NCBI GenBank assembly: GCA_029204225.1
Contig: CM055104.1
Span: 45,515,835-45,579,834, forward strand
From: Diphasiastrum complanatum
Lineage: Eukaryota > Streptophyta > Lycopodiopsida > Lycopodiales > Lycopodiaceae
Length of the DNA: 64,000 nt
Direction: 5' to 3'
Below are positions 44,801-57,300 of the stretch, piece after piece. The position numbers and the translations under genes were made by a program. The stretch's first letter is position 1, and each line of letters opens with the position of its first letter. Under the pieces are notes generated by a model. That model was given only the letters and a program-made list of their open reading frames with translations, searched no databases and was not told the DNA's origin.

Positions 44801-47800
44801 TCAAAATCATGTCTTTTTAGATTGCTTGCACGGTGTTAGAATGATGGAATAGGAGAACTATTTTCACCTGGAGTCATCTTTTGGCCTACTTCCAATACTC
44901 TCATATGTACTTGTACTAGCAAACAGCAACATGTGCAATTAATGAGAATTAGATTAAGCTTTATCAAGGTCCACGGAGACCAATATGGCCTATGGGATCA
45001 ATCAACAAGTCAATACCACAACTAAGTAACCGCCCTCTTTAGATGTACACAGGCAAAGTAAATGGCTATCTCAACATGCTTGAAATTTGTGTAATGTACC
45101 AAAGGCAAATACTTGGCCTAGAGTTCAGGTACACTGTAGCATAGTTCCTAGCAACAGAACAGAACCATTCCAAGGAGAAAGTTCCTAGAAACGGTTTCGT
45201 ACCGCAATTTAAAAAATTTCTGACAAAAATTATATCTCAAGAAAGATATAACTCTTGCTTCCTGTAGAGAATACACTGCAAAATCGTCCCAACCTCTGGA
45301 ATAACTAACAGAAATACTGCAAATAGATTTCAGAAATGGAAAAATGACAGGAGGGAAGGAAGCACCAGATAGCAATTTGATAGGTAAAGTAGACCATCCA
45401 GAAGGATAAGGGTCTTTGAGAGCTGGCTATTCCAACCAATTAAATCAGCCACTTTTCACTATGTTGTTGCTCGATGTTAATCAGAAAAAAGTTCTTTGAT
45501 GGAAACCTACCTTTCATAAAAAGCAATTTGATTAAACATGTGGGATTCAAATACCTTCATCTGCCTGTAATAGCACCTTGAGTTTCAAATGTTGATTTTT
45601 AAAAAGTTTCAAACATCATAATAATGTTCTAGATGAAATTCTGGCAGATCGTTTCCAGTTCCATAGATATAACATCTCAGGATGTGAAGTCTTTTTCTTT
45701 TGTAATTTTGTTAATAGCCAGCGATCATATGCTATATTGTTACCTATATATTCAGTACTTACTACTGTTACCTGACAAAAAGGTTCCACAAGAAAATAGT
45801 TGGTTTATAGTCTAGGGTACATCTACACAAGTTTCTGTTTTTTACTTGCCAATTGTTTAATAGCCAACAATACGACAGGATAATAGTAAAACAATATATT
45901 GGTAGTTGTTTACTCAGTACTTACTACTTACTACCGTTACCGGACAGGTTGACAAGAAGGTTACAAAAATTGAAAGTCTGTGTAAATAAATATAAGAAAA
46001 GTAAAATGTAGTGGCTACTTCATTTATATGAATTTTGAAACTCTTGTATATCTACCCTCAGTTTGGCCGTGGTAATTTACACAAGCCTAGAAAATAATCA
46101 GCAAACTGACCAGCCTCAGCCCGTATCTGTTATCAATACTTTTGGAACATCTCTGCTTCCGCTTATATGGTTCTGTATTGTGATTCTAAATTATATTGAC
46201 ATAGTTGCTTGCCTGTGTCCTGTGCCTTCCATTTTTATAGTGCATATCACTTTCACTTGATGTTATATAGAATCTGGTTGGCATTACATTGCTCTTCACG
46301 TGCAATGCCCGATGTACCTTTTAGTAAGTTTTTCTGGTTTGACAATTAAAATGAAAGCAAATCTCATTACATCTGAAATGCTGAGTTTTTTATTTGAGAT
46401 TTTCATTTAATCGTGTTGCTTGTTGACTTCTGCGAAATCTTGGTGATTATCGTGACTATCAATTTCTGATCTTCACTTTGCAATAGAAGCGTTAGGCATT
46501 TATGGTACTTGAATGTGTCAAACATAAACTCCAAACTGATTCTGGTACTTCATTGTTAAAGATATACAAAGATGAAGCCAAGCATTTCTGGTTTAAATCA
46601 GAAGGCCATAATGTATGTCCAATCAGCATATACCTTTGGTGTCACTGTACATTGCCCATAAAATGTTCTTTTTTTTTTATTTCATTTGGTAACTGTGTTT
46701 TTTTGGTGTTTCTTTTTTAAGGCCCTTTAAAATTTGAATATTAGATTTCCCAATATTGTTAAGATTTCACTGCCCCAGATTGTATGTATCCTATAGTTGA
46801 ACCTTCCAGTATCATAATCTCCTGATCAAGATCCAGTTCTGGAGTGGCTACAAGAAGAATTGAACGAACTGTTGCGTTCTGGATAACTACCCTGTACCAA
46901 ATTATGCAACTGCTCTTTATTTTGATGTGTGAAAACCCAATCCCAGGGTCAAAACAAAAAGATGATTACAAAATACTTGTGCCAGCTATACCAGCCTTAA
47001 AATTCGACCTTGCCAAAATGACTATTCATCATGCTTAAAATGGCAACAATTGGCTTGGTTATGTTTTCTTGTGATGACATGCAATCCAAAAATGATTTGT
47101 CTCTTTAAAGGGATGGCAGTTTTGAGCCATGACAGAATCTTCATGGTTAGTTATGACTTCGAGGTGGATGGAACCATGCTTTTGATTGTTTGTTGCTCAT
47201 GTCTTGCTGCAGCTAAAGGACTGGCTAGACTTATCCCTCAATCATTCTGTCCCTTCTTCCCTCCTTATCCTTTCAAGGTGAACTTCTTGACTAAGTTTGT
47301 TGAGTGTTTCATTTCAATGAAACTGATGACCTCTTTTTCTAAGCAGCATTTGAGTAGCAGCTGAGAAACTAGGGGAATTATTCCCATTTACATTGTCATT
47401 TTGGCAGATCTTTCATCACAGGCAAATCGAAGCTTGAAGAAGCTGTTCAAGCAACACTATCTTCATTGCCTGATGAGGTGGTAGAGTCTGTGGGTGCCAC
47501 TGCTCTTCCAAGTGAAGATTCAGTGGAGGAACGAAGGCGCAAATTAGAGTTCTTGCAGCTTCAGGAAGAGCTCATAAAGGTTCAATGTCTGCACTAGTGA
47601 TCCTGTTGATGACTTTGTAACATTATTATTGCACCATATTTGACTTTTGAGTTTGACGAAATCTCTAGCTTTTGGATTGAATGTTTCTGTAGAATCAAAT
47701 TCTGGCCGTATACATATTTATATGGGCATGTTGTGGTTGCACTTTATAGGAAGAGGCAGAGGAAGCTGAAGAAGAGCATGAGAGATTGAAGAAAGAAGAG

Positions 47801-50800
47801 CAACTGCAAGAAGTAGACAATGCATTGCTGGAGATGAAGCTGGCCACTGCGAAAGAAGCTCAAGCACTAGCTAGGGCAAAGGCCATTGATAAACAGGAAC
47901 AGTTGTGCAAACTCAGTGGCGCTCTTGCAACACTAGCATCTGCTTCTGTGAGCTGCAGACAATCTTGGACTCCTTCAAATTTTCTGCTTGCAGATCACAG
48001 AGTTTTTGAAAAGCTTGATTGGACATTTAGTTGTTTTGGAAAAATAGCTCAAAGATTTGCCTCCAGTTACTTAGCACTGTAGGGTTTTCATGTTTGTTGC
48101 ATGTTTCAAATAGTCAGTTTTCCACTGACAGTAATTTTGCGGTATTTTGGGATATGCAGTCGGTCAGCAAAGAGCGTGCGGAGTTTTTGAGGCTTGTGAA
48201 CAAAGAGGTATGAGAAAAGAGAGTACAAAAGCTTAACCTATTTGTTGCCTTTCTGCTAAATCATTGTGGTGCACAAAAATTGAGCTCTTTATGTACAGTG
48301 TTAAGTAATAAGTGGAGTTCATGAAAGTCCTGAATTTACCCGTAAATCAGTAATTTGAAGCTCGTGTTTAATTTCAGACTTGGATATAGGCATCTTTTTT
48401 CTGAGGGTGTCGAAACTGCCAAGGTCTTGCATTATACCGTGAACTAACAGGTTCTGGTGATTTGTCTATGCCAGAGTAGCTATAAAATTATAATACTAGA
48501 CACTGTAAGATCAATATGTACCCTAAAAAAGTTACTGTGAATGAATTCATTTTGAGATCCTAAAATTGTCTAGTTTCCCAGGACTCTTTGAATTTTATGC
48601 AACCATATTTCGGATTGTTGATGAGGCAATACTATAGGAAAAGCTAAATGAAGTGTTCTTACTTGCATACAGTTAAATGTTTAGACCTAAACATATTTGT
48701 ATTTTAGCTAGAGTACTGGGTCCACCATGTAATTATATAGCTGTAGCTGTACTTGGTGTGCGTCATACTATTTTTCATGGAAAACAGACACGTTCATTCT
48801 TCACCTACTCGATGGACCATGATGATATCGACTTGCAGATGATGATTGAAAATAGTAGATGGCCACTTGTTTCAAGTTTGAGAGTTAAATGTCATTGCTT
48901 CGTTCCTTTAAAAATAATCTTGTGGCACTGGAAATGGAAAGACTCTCCACAGTAGGGTGAATAATTCATAAGGACTCATGGCTTTTAAATCATGTAGCAA
49001 GTATCAGTAACTCCTGTGTTTGCGAGAATACAAAGTATGCACCAAATTTGTCATATTGAGCACTTGCTTGATTGATAATGTTCAACTCGGATTTCAGAGT
49101 CAGTGTCCATGTTAATTACACTGTGCTCAAGCCTCAAATGTAATTCTTAAAAATCTAGAGGCAGATTGTTTTCAACTGGTTCAAACAATTTAATTAAGGG
49201 AAGGTTTACCCCAGGTTGAAAATCCTCCATTCTTAAGTTATAGTTATGTGGCTGTTGGTTTTGAGTTCAAGGAGTGTTGGAGAGCTGGGATATGGATCCT
49301 ACTATGATACTCCAGGAGAGTTTCTAATGTTGGGTTCTTTGCACAAATGCATAATCAAATCCTATTGGGCTTAAGCTTCACATGCTTATGAGGATTTCAA
49401 GCAATTGTGGCTCACAGGTTTTTCCTGATTTTTAGTATCCATCCTTTGAAGCCACCTTTGTACATTGTCATGTTGAGTTTTAGATGTTTTTGCTCATGAG
49501 TTATGACAGCTTCGCGATTTGCTGCTAGATATCAACTATGAGCTTTGGATGGTTAAGGAGATCATCTAAATTGGCGCATTGTGTAGTTATGTACATGCTT
49601 TTGCATTTAGTGTTCATAAATTTTTGCTTGTGTGATTTGAAAGATCAACCAAATAAGTATAAAAAACATGGAAACTTTCTGTCAGTGTTTGTTTTCCTAA
49701 TTGCTTGAGTGGTGATGTTTCTGTATGATGTTTTGGTTGTGGTTTTACTTCAATACAATGCATTATCATTGTTTTTTTACGTGGTCTATGATCTGAGGTT
49801 TTCGAAGCTTGTGGCATTTCACAGATTGAGCTTTACAACAATATGGTTGAAAAGGAAGGCATCAAAGATGCTGAAGAGGCCCGAAAAGCATATGCTGCAG
49901 CTAGGAGGGCTCTTTTAGGTGATGAAGATGCTGAACGTGCTAACGAGTCTGCTCCAGGAAGCAAAGTTTCTGAAGCATTGATTGAAAGGGTCGGTCTATT
50001 CAAACTAAAAGTCTCTGCTGTTAATAAATCAGTGCTAGACATCTCAATCTCTTGCTACACTCGCTGAAGTTCTCTCAGCATTTTTAGTATTGGAGGAAGA
50101 CTATTCTGAGTTGGTTATTGTTCCCCACATACTTAATGAATGTTAGTGAGAATTTCAGTGGCTTAGTCTTAACTGAAGCTTTGCTCAATATTTAGGTTGA
50201 TGCAATGCTCCATAAACTGGAAAAGGAACTTGACGAAGTTGATGCAAAAATTGGTGATCGATGGAGAATCTTAGACAGGTACGGGTTTGCATAGATCTTC
50301 TATTTTTATGTTAATCTGAACTGACAACAATATAGATGTATGTCAGGACTCATTTTGCTTGTTGATTTTTATCAGGAAGGAGTTAAGTTCTGCAACCATT
50401 GTTCAAGAGCTACACTTATGACATTTACAGTAATGATTGTGGTTGTCATTCTTGATTCTCTTTTGTGCTGAGCCCATTTTGGGTAATTTGTAACTGATTT
50501 ACATGAGGTGACAGGAAAATAATTTCCTAGTGACTGATGACTTGATATGTGATCAAGAAAAACCATTGACAAGTTAACAAAATTAAACTAGACTGGGATC
50601 ACACATTCGAGCAGGCTTAAATTGCATTCCCTTTTTGAACTTTTGAGGTAGAAAGGATCAACATTGCAACAAAGAGAAAGATAATAACTACAAGAAAGAT
50701 AAAGTTGATGTCTTTTAAGGTACCTAGAGGTACAAAAGACTGTTAAGTAGATTTCAAGTGTGTATGCCACTATGGGAGCATGGGAGATCTCTCAAAAGTT

Positions 50801-51610
50801 TACTACATAAAACAAGCTCTCTTGTATTAGCAACTGGTAAAAGATGTGCAGTGAAAATCCTGAAGTGTTGTAGACAGAATATCCGACCAAATAATTAAAT
50901 AAATGACCGTAAGTGAATTGAGGTAGAACTCCAAAGTAGGATGTAATGGTGACAGGAGAATGCCCGGAGTGATGTGAAGCTCACACCTGCTGAACAACAG
51001 GTCTATTTAAGTTGCTCTAGAAGTTGTTCCTTCTTTTATGAAGCAAACATTGGTTTATAGGCTTCGTGTGAGAAGATCTGGTTTGTTATTTGGATCATGG
51101 TTTGAAGTATGAAATCTATGTAGGGAATTTTTTTGATAGCAAATATCGTTATCAGCACTAAGAAAAAAAAAGGAAATGTCAGTTACATCTGTAGCAGGCA
51201 ACTGTGGTGTTTGAGAATGGTCGAACCTTATTTGTACTTTACTGGATATTGGTTGAAGGGATTATGATGGAAAAGTCACACCAGAGGAAGTTGCTGCAGC
51301 TGCTGTCTTTCTGAAGGACACCTTAGGGCAGGAACCCGTTCAAGAGCTAATACAGAAATTAGCGAAAGATAAAGGTAAGTGCATGCCTCCTAGGCAAAAG
51401 AAAAAAGTAAAACAAATGAGAAGCCTTTTATATGATGTGATATACCTGATTTCATGCATTTTCTAGTAGTCTAATTGGGTGTCCTATTTCTAATGAGAGC
51501 CATTGTGTTAAATACTAGATGGAAAGATTCTTGTAGAAGACATTGTGAGACTGGGGACAACAGAGGAGCCAGAGGATAGGGATGATGGAAAACAGCAGCA
51601 TTCATCCTAA
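35864..51610 (+). CDS. LETM1: LETM1-like mitochondrial cation/proton exchanger, 14 exons
   Basis: Inner-membrane protein of mitochondria that exchanges K+ or Ca2+ for protons and keeps cristae and translation in order (family knowledge). Exons: 35864-36519, 37253-37565, 40744-40890, 41221-41309, 41612-41704, 44493-44619, 47213-47277, 47408-47579, 47750-47947, 48160-48207, 49825-49989, 50196-50278, 51259-51374, 51519-51610; joined they stay open for 787 codons, close to other plant LETM1 proteins. The N-terminus is rich in Arg/Lys/Ser with few acids ([20 protein letters not shown]), as in a mitochondrial presequence. Core: [37 protein letters not shown] and the single membrane span about 285-305 ([19 protein letters not shown]). 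The ribosome-binding-like domain follows ([55 protein letters not shown]), then Glu/Lys-rich coiled coil about 535-612, and a canonical EF-hand loop [12 protein letters not shown] at 718-729. A degenerate second EF-like segment ([12 protein letters not shown]) ends the protein. All introns are GT-AG except the first, which appears to start GC. Confidence 0.95.
36520..37252 (+). other. LETM1 intron 1 with apparent GC-AG borders
   Basis: Conserved protein text requires exon 1 to end ...ATG AGC AG and exon 2 to begin G GAA GAC TGG (MSREDWAKK). The base pair after exon 1 is GC (AG|GCATGC) and the intron ends TACAG. The nearest downstream GT (36543) is in the wrong phase. Reading through the intron gives a stop after about 33 more codons, a truncated 252-residue product. 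Confidence 0.75.
38740..38830. repeat. GC-rich insertion in LETM1 intron 2 with G and C runs
   Basis: GGACCCCC (38743-38750) pairs with GGGGGTCC (38798-38805); between them lie 7 Gs, then T-G, then 10 Cs. The block contrasts sharply with AT-rich intron sequence and may be a small inserted repeat or foldback element. Confidence 0.5.
39045..39125. repeat. GAAACG/CGTTTC inverted-repeat cluster in LETM1 intron 2
   Basis: Includes the perfect 12-bp palindrome GAAACGCGTTTC (39082-39093), flanked by further GAAACGC, CGCGTTTC, CACGTTTG and GAAACACGG words within about 80 bp. This is a density of CG dinucleotides not seen around it. Confidence 0.6.
42222..42327. repeat. 53-bp tandem duplication in LETM1 intron 5
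   Basis: Copies at 42222-42274 and 42275-42327 differ by one base (TTTTG versus TTTGG). The near-identity implies a recent duplication. Confidence 0.95.
42730..43425 (-). pseudogene. LINE ORF1-like fragment in LETM1 intron 5
   Basis: The minus strand reads a coiled-coil stretch ([35 protein letters not shown]), then [15 protein letters not shown] and [19 protein letters not shown], then in a shifted frame [20 protein letters not shown] and [16 protein letters not shown]. This order (coiled coil, RRM-like, C-terminal domain with R-x-x-x-KG-x-x-IF-x-x-x-DLTP) is that of L1-type ORF1 proteins. One frameshift lies near 42960. It lies antisense to LETM1 transcription. Confidence 0.65.
43430..44290 (-). 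pseudogene. LINE ORF2 endonuclease-to-RT fragment in LETM1 intron 5
   Basis: The minus strand from 44200 downward gives [20 protein letters not shown] (the SDH motif ending APE-type endonucleases), a linker with [11 protein letters not shown] and [16 protein letters not shown], then [20 protein letters not shown] followed by LESELLIHA, the entry into reverse transcriptase. RT proper is absent. A sense-strand LINE-like tail (AATAAAGCTTTCTTTC, about 44346-44361) follows at the right. Confidence 0.65.
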
Positions 51611-54600
51611 CTTGACGCTTCTTAGATTGAAATATTTGGGATAAGAGTGGGTATTGGGTCATATATTAGGTATTGCTGGTGACTTTGTAAGAAGCAGCAC
51701 AAAGCACTGTGGCTTCAGGCTGCAGTCATGTCACCCTACACTGTCAATGGCAGAGCAAATTTTGACCAAATTTGCTTCATATGATGCCACATCTATAATG
51801 TCATGTGATGGTTTCAGAATAGTACTTTGTGCCAACAAAGCTATCATAAGCAGACAAAATGAATCCAACATTTGTCTCAATGTCGACAGGGTCTGTGATT
51901 GTGATTTTCAGTTTCAGTAATCAAGAGATTGGACATCGCAGAAGTTGCAACAAGTTACATTATTACATGCTTTGAGGGCTGGCTAAGTTGGCTGTGGTGT
52001 GAGGATGCAGCTTGTGAATCACTAACTTTCAACATTTGCAAACAATGAGTTCTCCTCTCAAAAAGGGTATTACAATGCCGGAAGAATGCATTTGACCTAT
52101 AGGTTAAATATTTTGGATTTACATTATAACCACCTGATGGCATGTTTTTGTATTCTGAGAATTATTTCAAAGAATAACAGGCCTACGATGTCGATCGGAT
52201 TTATTATTGCCCATCTGTGGAATACGCCATCACGATGGCCGTAAGTGCGTGCTTCGTCAAGACCCTTCTTCACAGTTCTTGATCGAGACATTCGTCCAAC
52301 AAGGTTCACTTCTGTGAATGCAGACTTCAATGTCAAAGAGGAAGCTTTGAAAACCAGGAGAATAAAGGTTCTATCAGCAAGCATATGCATTCATTTGTTT
52401 TAATATGTTTCTAATTGGCTATTATTGATAGTTGAAATCTCATAAGTTTTTTAGCTTCAAAATAGTTGGTACAAAGTGGTTGTTGACTTTGTTGATGAGG
52501 GTGTATGAGAAGATACTCATTTCTTTATTCTGATACTCAAAAGAGATCCAGTTCTAATTAATCGTAGGCATCTCTTCTAGAATATTTTTAGAATCAATGG
52601 CAAGAAAGAAATCACTTAACATTCCACAAGAAGGATATCTAATAAGCGCCATCTTTAGACTTCCACTGATATGGGATAAGTAGCTTTGAATTGCATGTGA
52701 GAAAGAGCCTGTCCATAATTATTCCATTTTCTCATTGGTTTTATCGTGGCAATAAAGCTAAAATTGGTATGGCCAGTTTCTGAAGTGGCCATTTACAAGA
52801 TTCATCATAAGTGCTTGCCTTATCATGATGTATACCCTTTAGGTGCTTCACGTACTTTATTCAATTTCATGAACATCAAACATGTTAGAAAATCATTTCT
52901 TGAACTTAAATTGAATTTTCCCGAAACTCCTCGTGAAATCAATTCGAGCTCGTGCCATCTATAATTCAAGTCTCATCACAAAGTTGCTCTTTGATGCAAG
53001 TTGCCTGCGCTTCAAAATTGGTATAGTAGCGATAATTTGATAGCAAATTTGAACAAACTGATTAGTTTGTTCATAATTGTTACAAACAAGAATGTTTTGT
53101 AGTATCAATAACGAAAGCATAAGAGCTAAGATCGGACGTGCCGGAGGACGAATTACACAACAGAGCTTTCATGATTGCTTATTGTTTAAACTCCATGCTA
53201 ATCAGAAAGGCATCATGCATTCTTCATTGTGTGGTACATCCTCATTCTTTGCAGCTGGTTGAACCACCAACCTCAAGGAGATGAAAGAGATGTAACCAGC
53301 CTGCCACTTGCTAGATGGTTAAAGGCACCATACATTTGAAAAAGAAACGTTTACTTAAAATGTACTTTGTCAAAGAGTTGGATCTTTCATGGGTGTTAAA
53401 TCATAGCTTACATATTAAGCATCTTCTATGGCAACCTAAAATGGGAACTTTGTTAGTGCAATGAACTGTTTTTTACTTGTTAAAGGTGAGAGTAATTGAT
53501 GAGCTTGATATCTTTATGCACAAAATTAATTCAATGTTTCCAGCCATTAGACTTTTCCCTACCATTTTTTTAAAGAATTGGTACATGTATTATCTAATGT
53601 ACAGAATGGATTTTTGAGTCTTGCCACAATTTAGAGATTCTTGGGCCTTTACAACACAAAAAATGCTACGTATGTGTGCCATTGATTATATAAATAGCAT
53701 ATTGGTATTATGTATAATATCTAGCTTGTGCCTTTTTCATCACAACAATATGTTTGTCAGAAGATGCAAGTTACTACAAGTTTAGATTTGATTGAAAGTA
53801 TTGACTTTTTCACTCAAATTGTGCCTCACATGGCTAAAATCATCATGAATGTCTTTTCAGGTCAGCATTTTAGTTATACCATATGATGCTCATGTTTTAG
53901 AGTGTGAACATCTTTGAATTTTCATTGAATTTTTTTTTCTCGTTGATGATCAGCATATGCAATTAAGATTTCTACAAAATGTATATCAATTGAGAAGAAG
54001 AAAGAATCTACTCACTAAAGTTTTAGATAACAAATACCATCCCAAAGGGTAAGTTGCTTATAGTTTTACTACATGTTACACTTACTAGGAGGCCAATTTC
54101 AATCATTGTAGATTTTGAATTGATGAACTAAATCATCTATATGAAGGAATCTAGATGAGATCGACTTTGATTTCTTTGTTATGCAAGATGATGTCCCACG
54201 ACAGACTTGTGTTGAGCTAACTACTTTTTCCACATGAACTTACCTCCATGAATGGGTTTTGCTTTTAAATCATTAGATATCATACTGCTTGAGTTGGTGA
54301 AGCCCATATTATAGTTTGCCTTGGGGTTTCAACCAAATTTTCAAGATGCTTTAGTTTTGTGCTTTCTATCTTGGATCATCCAATAAGTTCGTAATAGGTG
54401 GCAAGTTCTTGCCTTCTACATTAATTGGCACCTTCATTGGCAAGGGGTTAGATGTTGAAGATAAAAAATGGCAATGTTGACAGTTTCATGTGGTAAGGAC
54501 TGAATCAAATAGAATTGACTCTTTTATTAATGTGTATACCAAAGCATTATATGTTCGTATGTCATGTTCTTTATTTTCATCATTTTTGATAGATGAATGT

Positions 54601-55330
54601 TGATTGTTGAGGGAATCACTTGTTTTTGAAGTTAAAATAGACATTGACTTATTTGATGTCCTATCCACTTGCATCCATTAAGCGAGTTTTGTTAAAATCA
54701 GAGGTTACGAACCTCATTTGGATCTTAGATAGCATCAAGGATTGCACTTAGATTGAATAGATAGTTATCTAGCCTTGAATTCTACCTATTTTGCATCTAA
54801 TTTGGCAACTGCCTTTGAACACCACAAGCAAATTAGCATTTAATAATTTCCATGGCCGGTCACACGTGTGGACAGTATGATACGGTTATTAGATTTAGAT
54901 CTATTCAATAGACACAAAAAACATCACATTAATCTAGCATGTAATCCTCTTGCAAGAGCAAGGTTGTCAAAATCAGCATCAAAGACTATCTCAAAAGGTG
55001 TATGTACAAATGAGCTCCAAATCCATATCTAATGAGCTTGGATCTTAGATCAAGACTAAGTGCCCTTAGGGTAGACCCTAACCCTAGCAATTCAATGCCT
55101 TAGATCAAGCAAATTATCCACATTGATGCCTTAAGTCAAGGTGACTTACATTGGAAGTGACTAACTTCATCAAATTCCCTATAAAATAGGAATACAAATC
55201 TTGGCCTTGACATGACCATAATTTTTAGCCATGAATGGCGATTTGATTTTACATAATCTACTCCTAACTATGTACATGAGGTGGGAACACTTGGCTATCC
55301 ATCATGATGCCATGTGGCGAAGATCTAAAT
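51611..55330. other. Intergenic DNA downstream of LETM1
   Basis: No supported gene. A minus-strand frame at 52390-52124 reads protein-like (FTEVNLVGRMSRSRTVKKGL, GHRDGVFHRWAIINPID) and could be an exon or a fragment of an unknown gene, but I do not recognise it and see no flanking exons. The rest is AT-rich without motifs. LETM1 3' UTR presumably occupies the first few hundred bases. Confidence 0.4.
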
Positions 55331-55369
55331 GCTAGTTGATTATTTTCATTATGTTGTAGTTTTTGAGAT

Positions 55370-55835
55370 GCAACTTCATCTTATTCGGATTCGTTGTTGA
55401 TAAGTTGTTCGTCTGAAGCAGACGAGCTAGGACCTTCAATAGGATTATTCGACTTGGGAACAATAATGTTCGATAGTTCGGCAATATCCAATAGTTCAAC
55501 TATATGAGCTTTGCCCTTACCTTTGAGTCAATAAACTAATCTTTGATGAAGATGATATCCCGACTGGTGAATATCTTCGACTCGACATGATTATACAACT
55601 TATAAGCTTTATCTGAAGTGGTGTAGCTAATGAAAATAGATTTGATATTGTGAAAGTCGAGCTTCTTCTTGATATCTTGCGGTAAATGCGTAAGTTTGAT
55701 AATGATGGTTTGGAGCCTGTCCAAACTTCATATGATGTTTTGTCTGAGAGACCTTTAGAGACATATAGGAGTGAAAATGCTCACGATGACTAGTCATATG
55801 TTGAGTAGCTCCAGAATCCAAAAAGTCCAAGAATT
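55370..55835 (-). pseudogene. Copia protease and integrase C-terminus scraps
   Basis: The minus strand gives DSGATQHMTSHREHF (retroviral-type aspartic protease motif of copia) near 55830-55770, then directly KIFTSRDIIFIKD-type and KLDFHNIKSIFISYTTSDK text corresponding to the integrase end, as in 8200-8480. The intervening integrase core is deleted. Confidence 0.7.
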
Positions 55836-56265
55836 ATCAACTTGCGCTTTTTGGTCTTTGACCATAAACGATGGAGGTGGTAAATATTTTTCAACAGAAT
55901 TCACTGAATTTTACAAGGAGCAAAGAATCAAGAGGCAAACTACAGCTCCTTATTCACCACAACAAAATGGAGTTGCGGAACACAAGAACAGGTCAATCAT
56001 GGAGATGGCTAGGGCAATGCTCAAGAGCAAAGGCCTACCAAATACCTTTTGGATAGAGCTTGTAGCATAAGGTATGATGTCTTATGAAGCATTTACTAGA
56101 AAGAAACCCAATATTTCTCACTTGAGAGTATATGGTTGTGATGCTCATGCACATTTTCTTGATGAAAAAAGAAGGAAACTTGATGCAAAGGCTGTTAAGT
56201 GCATTTTTCTTGGCTATGATGAGAAGGCTAAGGCATATAGGATGTATGATAAGGATGGATGATGG
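55836..56265 (+). pseudogene. Copia integrase fragment, plus strand
   Basis: Reads NDGGGKYFSTEFTEFYKEQ, RQTTAPYSPQQNGVAEHKNR with the catalytic Glu region, RAMLKSKGLPNTFWIEL, then after a stop MMSYEAFTRKKPNISHLRVY and AKAVKCIFLGYDEKAKAYRM. It belongs to a different copia lineage from the minus-strand scraps that abut it. The first catalytic Asp region is missing. Confidence 0.8.
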
Positions 56266-56289
56266 AGCGCAAGTGAAAGTAAAGCAAAA

Positions 56290-57300
56290 AAGCTAACTTG
56301 GATGCAAAAGATCCAAGAGAAAAAGAGAGGACCGGAGGTGAGTGTTACGGCCACATTCAGCAAAGGACATTGAATAGCCCTAATATAGTAGACCGGCCCT
56401 CCAATGTTCGAGATTATTGGTCACGCCTAGATTTCATTCCACTTCCAGGCCTGTTGGTGACTAATGATCTTGAGAGGACACAGACACTCTAATTGAGACA
56501 TATGGAGTAGTGCATGTACGTGTGACTGATATAGGCTGGAGGAATGCATGAAGAGCTATGATCTATTTATAGTTGACCTGCATGGAGATTGCATGGGTTC
56601 ATGCACAGGATCCTACTCTCTATATATTGAGGTAGTGATTATTCCGTCGATGACTTTGGTCTAGGTCAGTTGAGCTCTTCTCCTCTTGCTATCACATGGC
56701 ATGGCTTGGGGGCTAGATCCAGGAGAACACTCCAGGAGGGATCTAGATTTGGTTGGGTGGTTTTGCTCCATAGTCTCTCTTGTGTTTTCCTATCCTCATC
56801 TTAGGGGTTTTCCCTAGTGGTCTTTATATTAATACTAGAGCTTGACTACGATGCGGTTTTGGATGGGATGGAGACAAGTTCTACATCAAATTGAAATTGG
56901 AACGCACTTGGATTCACATCCTGGATGAGTGCTGTTTTTTCAAAGGAAATTGGGTTTGGATTCACTAATTCATGTGTGAAGCATGCTTTTCAAACTTGGT
57001 GGTAGAGTGCTCTTCTCCTTGGTTGATTTTATTAGAGATGTTGTTGGATTAGTGTGAGATTCATACTTATTGTTTTGAAGCCTTGAGAATGTTTCCATTT
57101 GAAGTTGAATAACCTGCATGAGTAGATTCACTTTTTTGTCTAAATCTATTTTCTTTTGGGCTGAGCAATTTGCAGGAATCCATAATATTTTGGATAGATT
57201 GGATTTAAATTTGTAGCAGAATGTTTGTTGATAGATTGATGAGGAATCAATTTATAGATCGATGAGGAATCAATTTATCCTGATTGAATAAACTAACTGA
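56290..57300. other. LTR-like non-coding sequence
   Basis: Contains ATCTATTTATAG near 56560, a GGCTTGGGGGCTAGATCC block near 56704, and CTTTATATTAATAC near 56821. It resembles weakly 9650-9890. A 64-codon open frame (56298-56492) has no motif. A 26-bp word near 57234 (GATTGATGAGGAATCAATTTAT) is repeated immediately near 57257. Confidence 0.35.

Noticed and set aside
47050-47364. 104-codon open frame in the LETM1 locus as a separate gene
   Set aside because: It overlaps exon 7 of LETM1 in another frame; the conserved exon text [16 protein letters not shown] explains the region.
53077-53262. 61-codon open frame downstream of LETM1
   Set aside because: No recognisable motif, no neighbouring exons, and length expected by chance in this AT-rich DNA.
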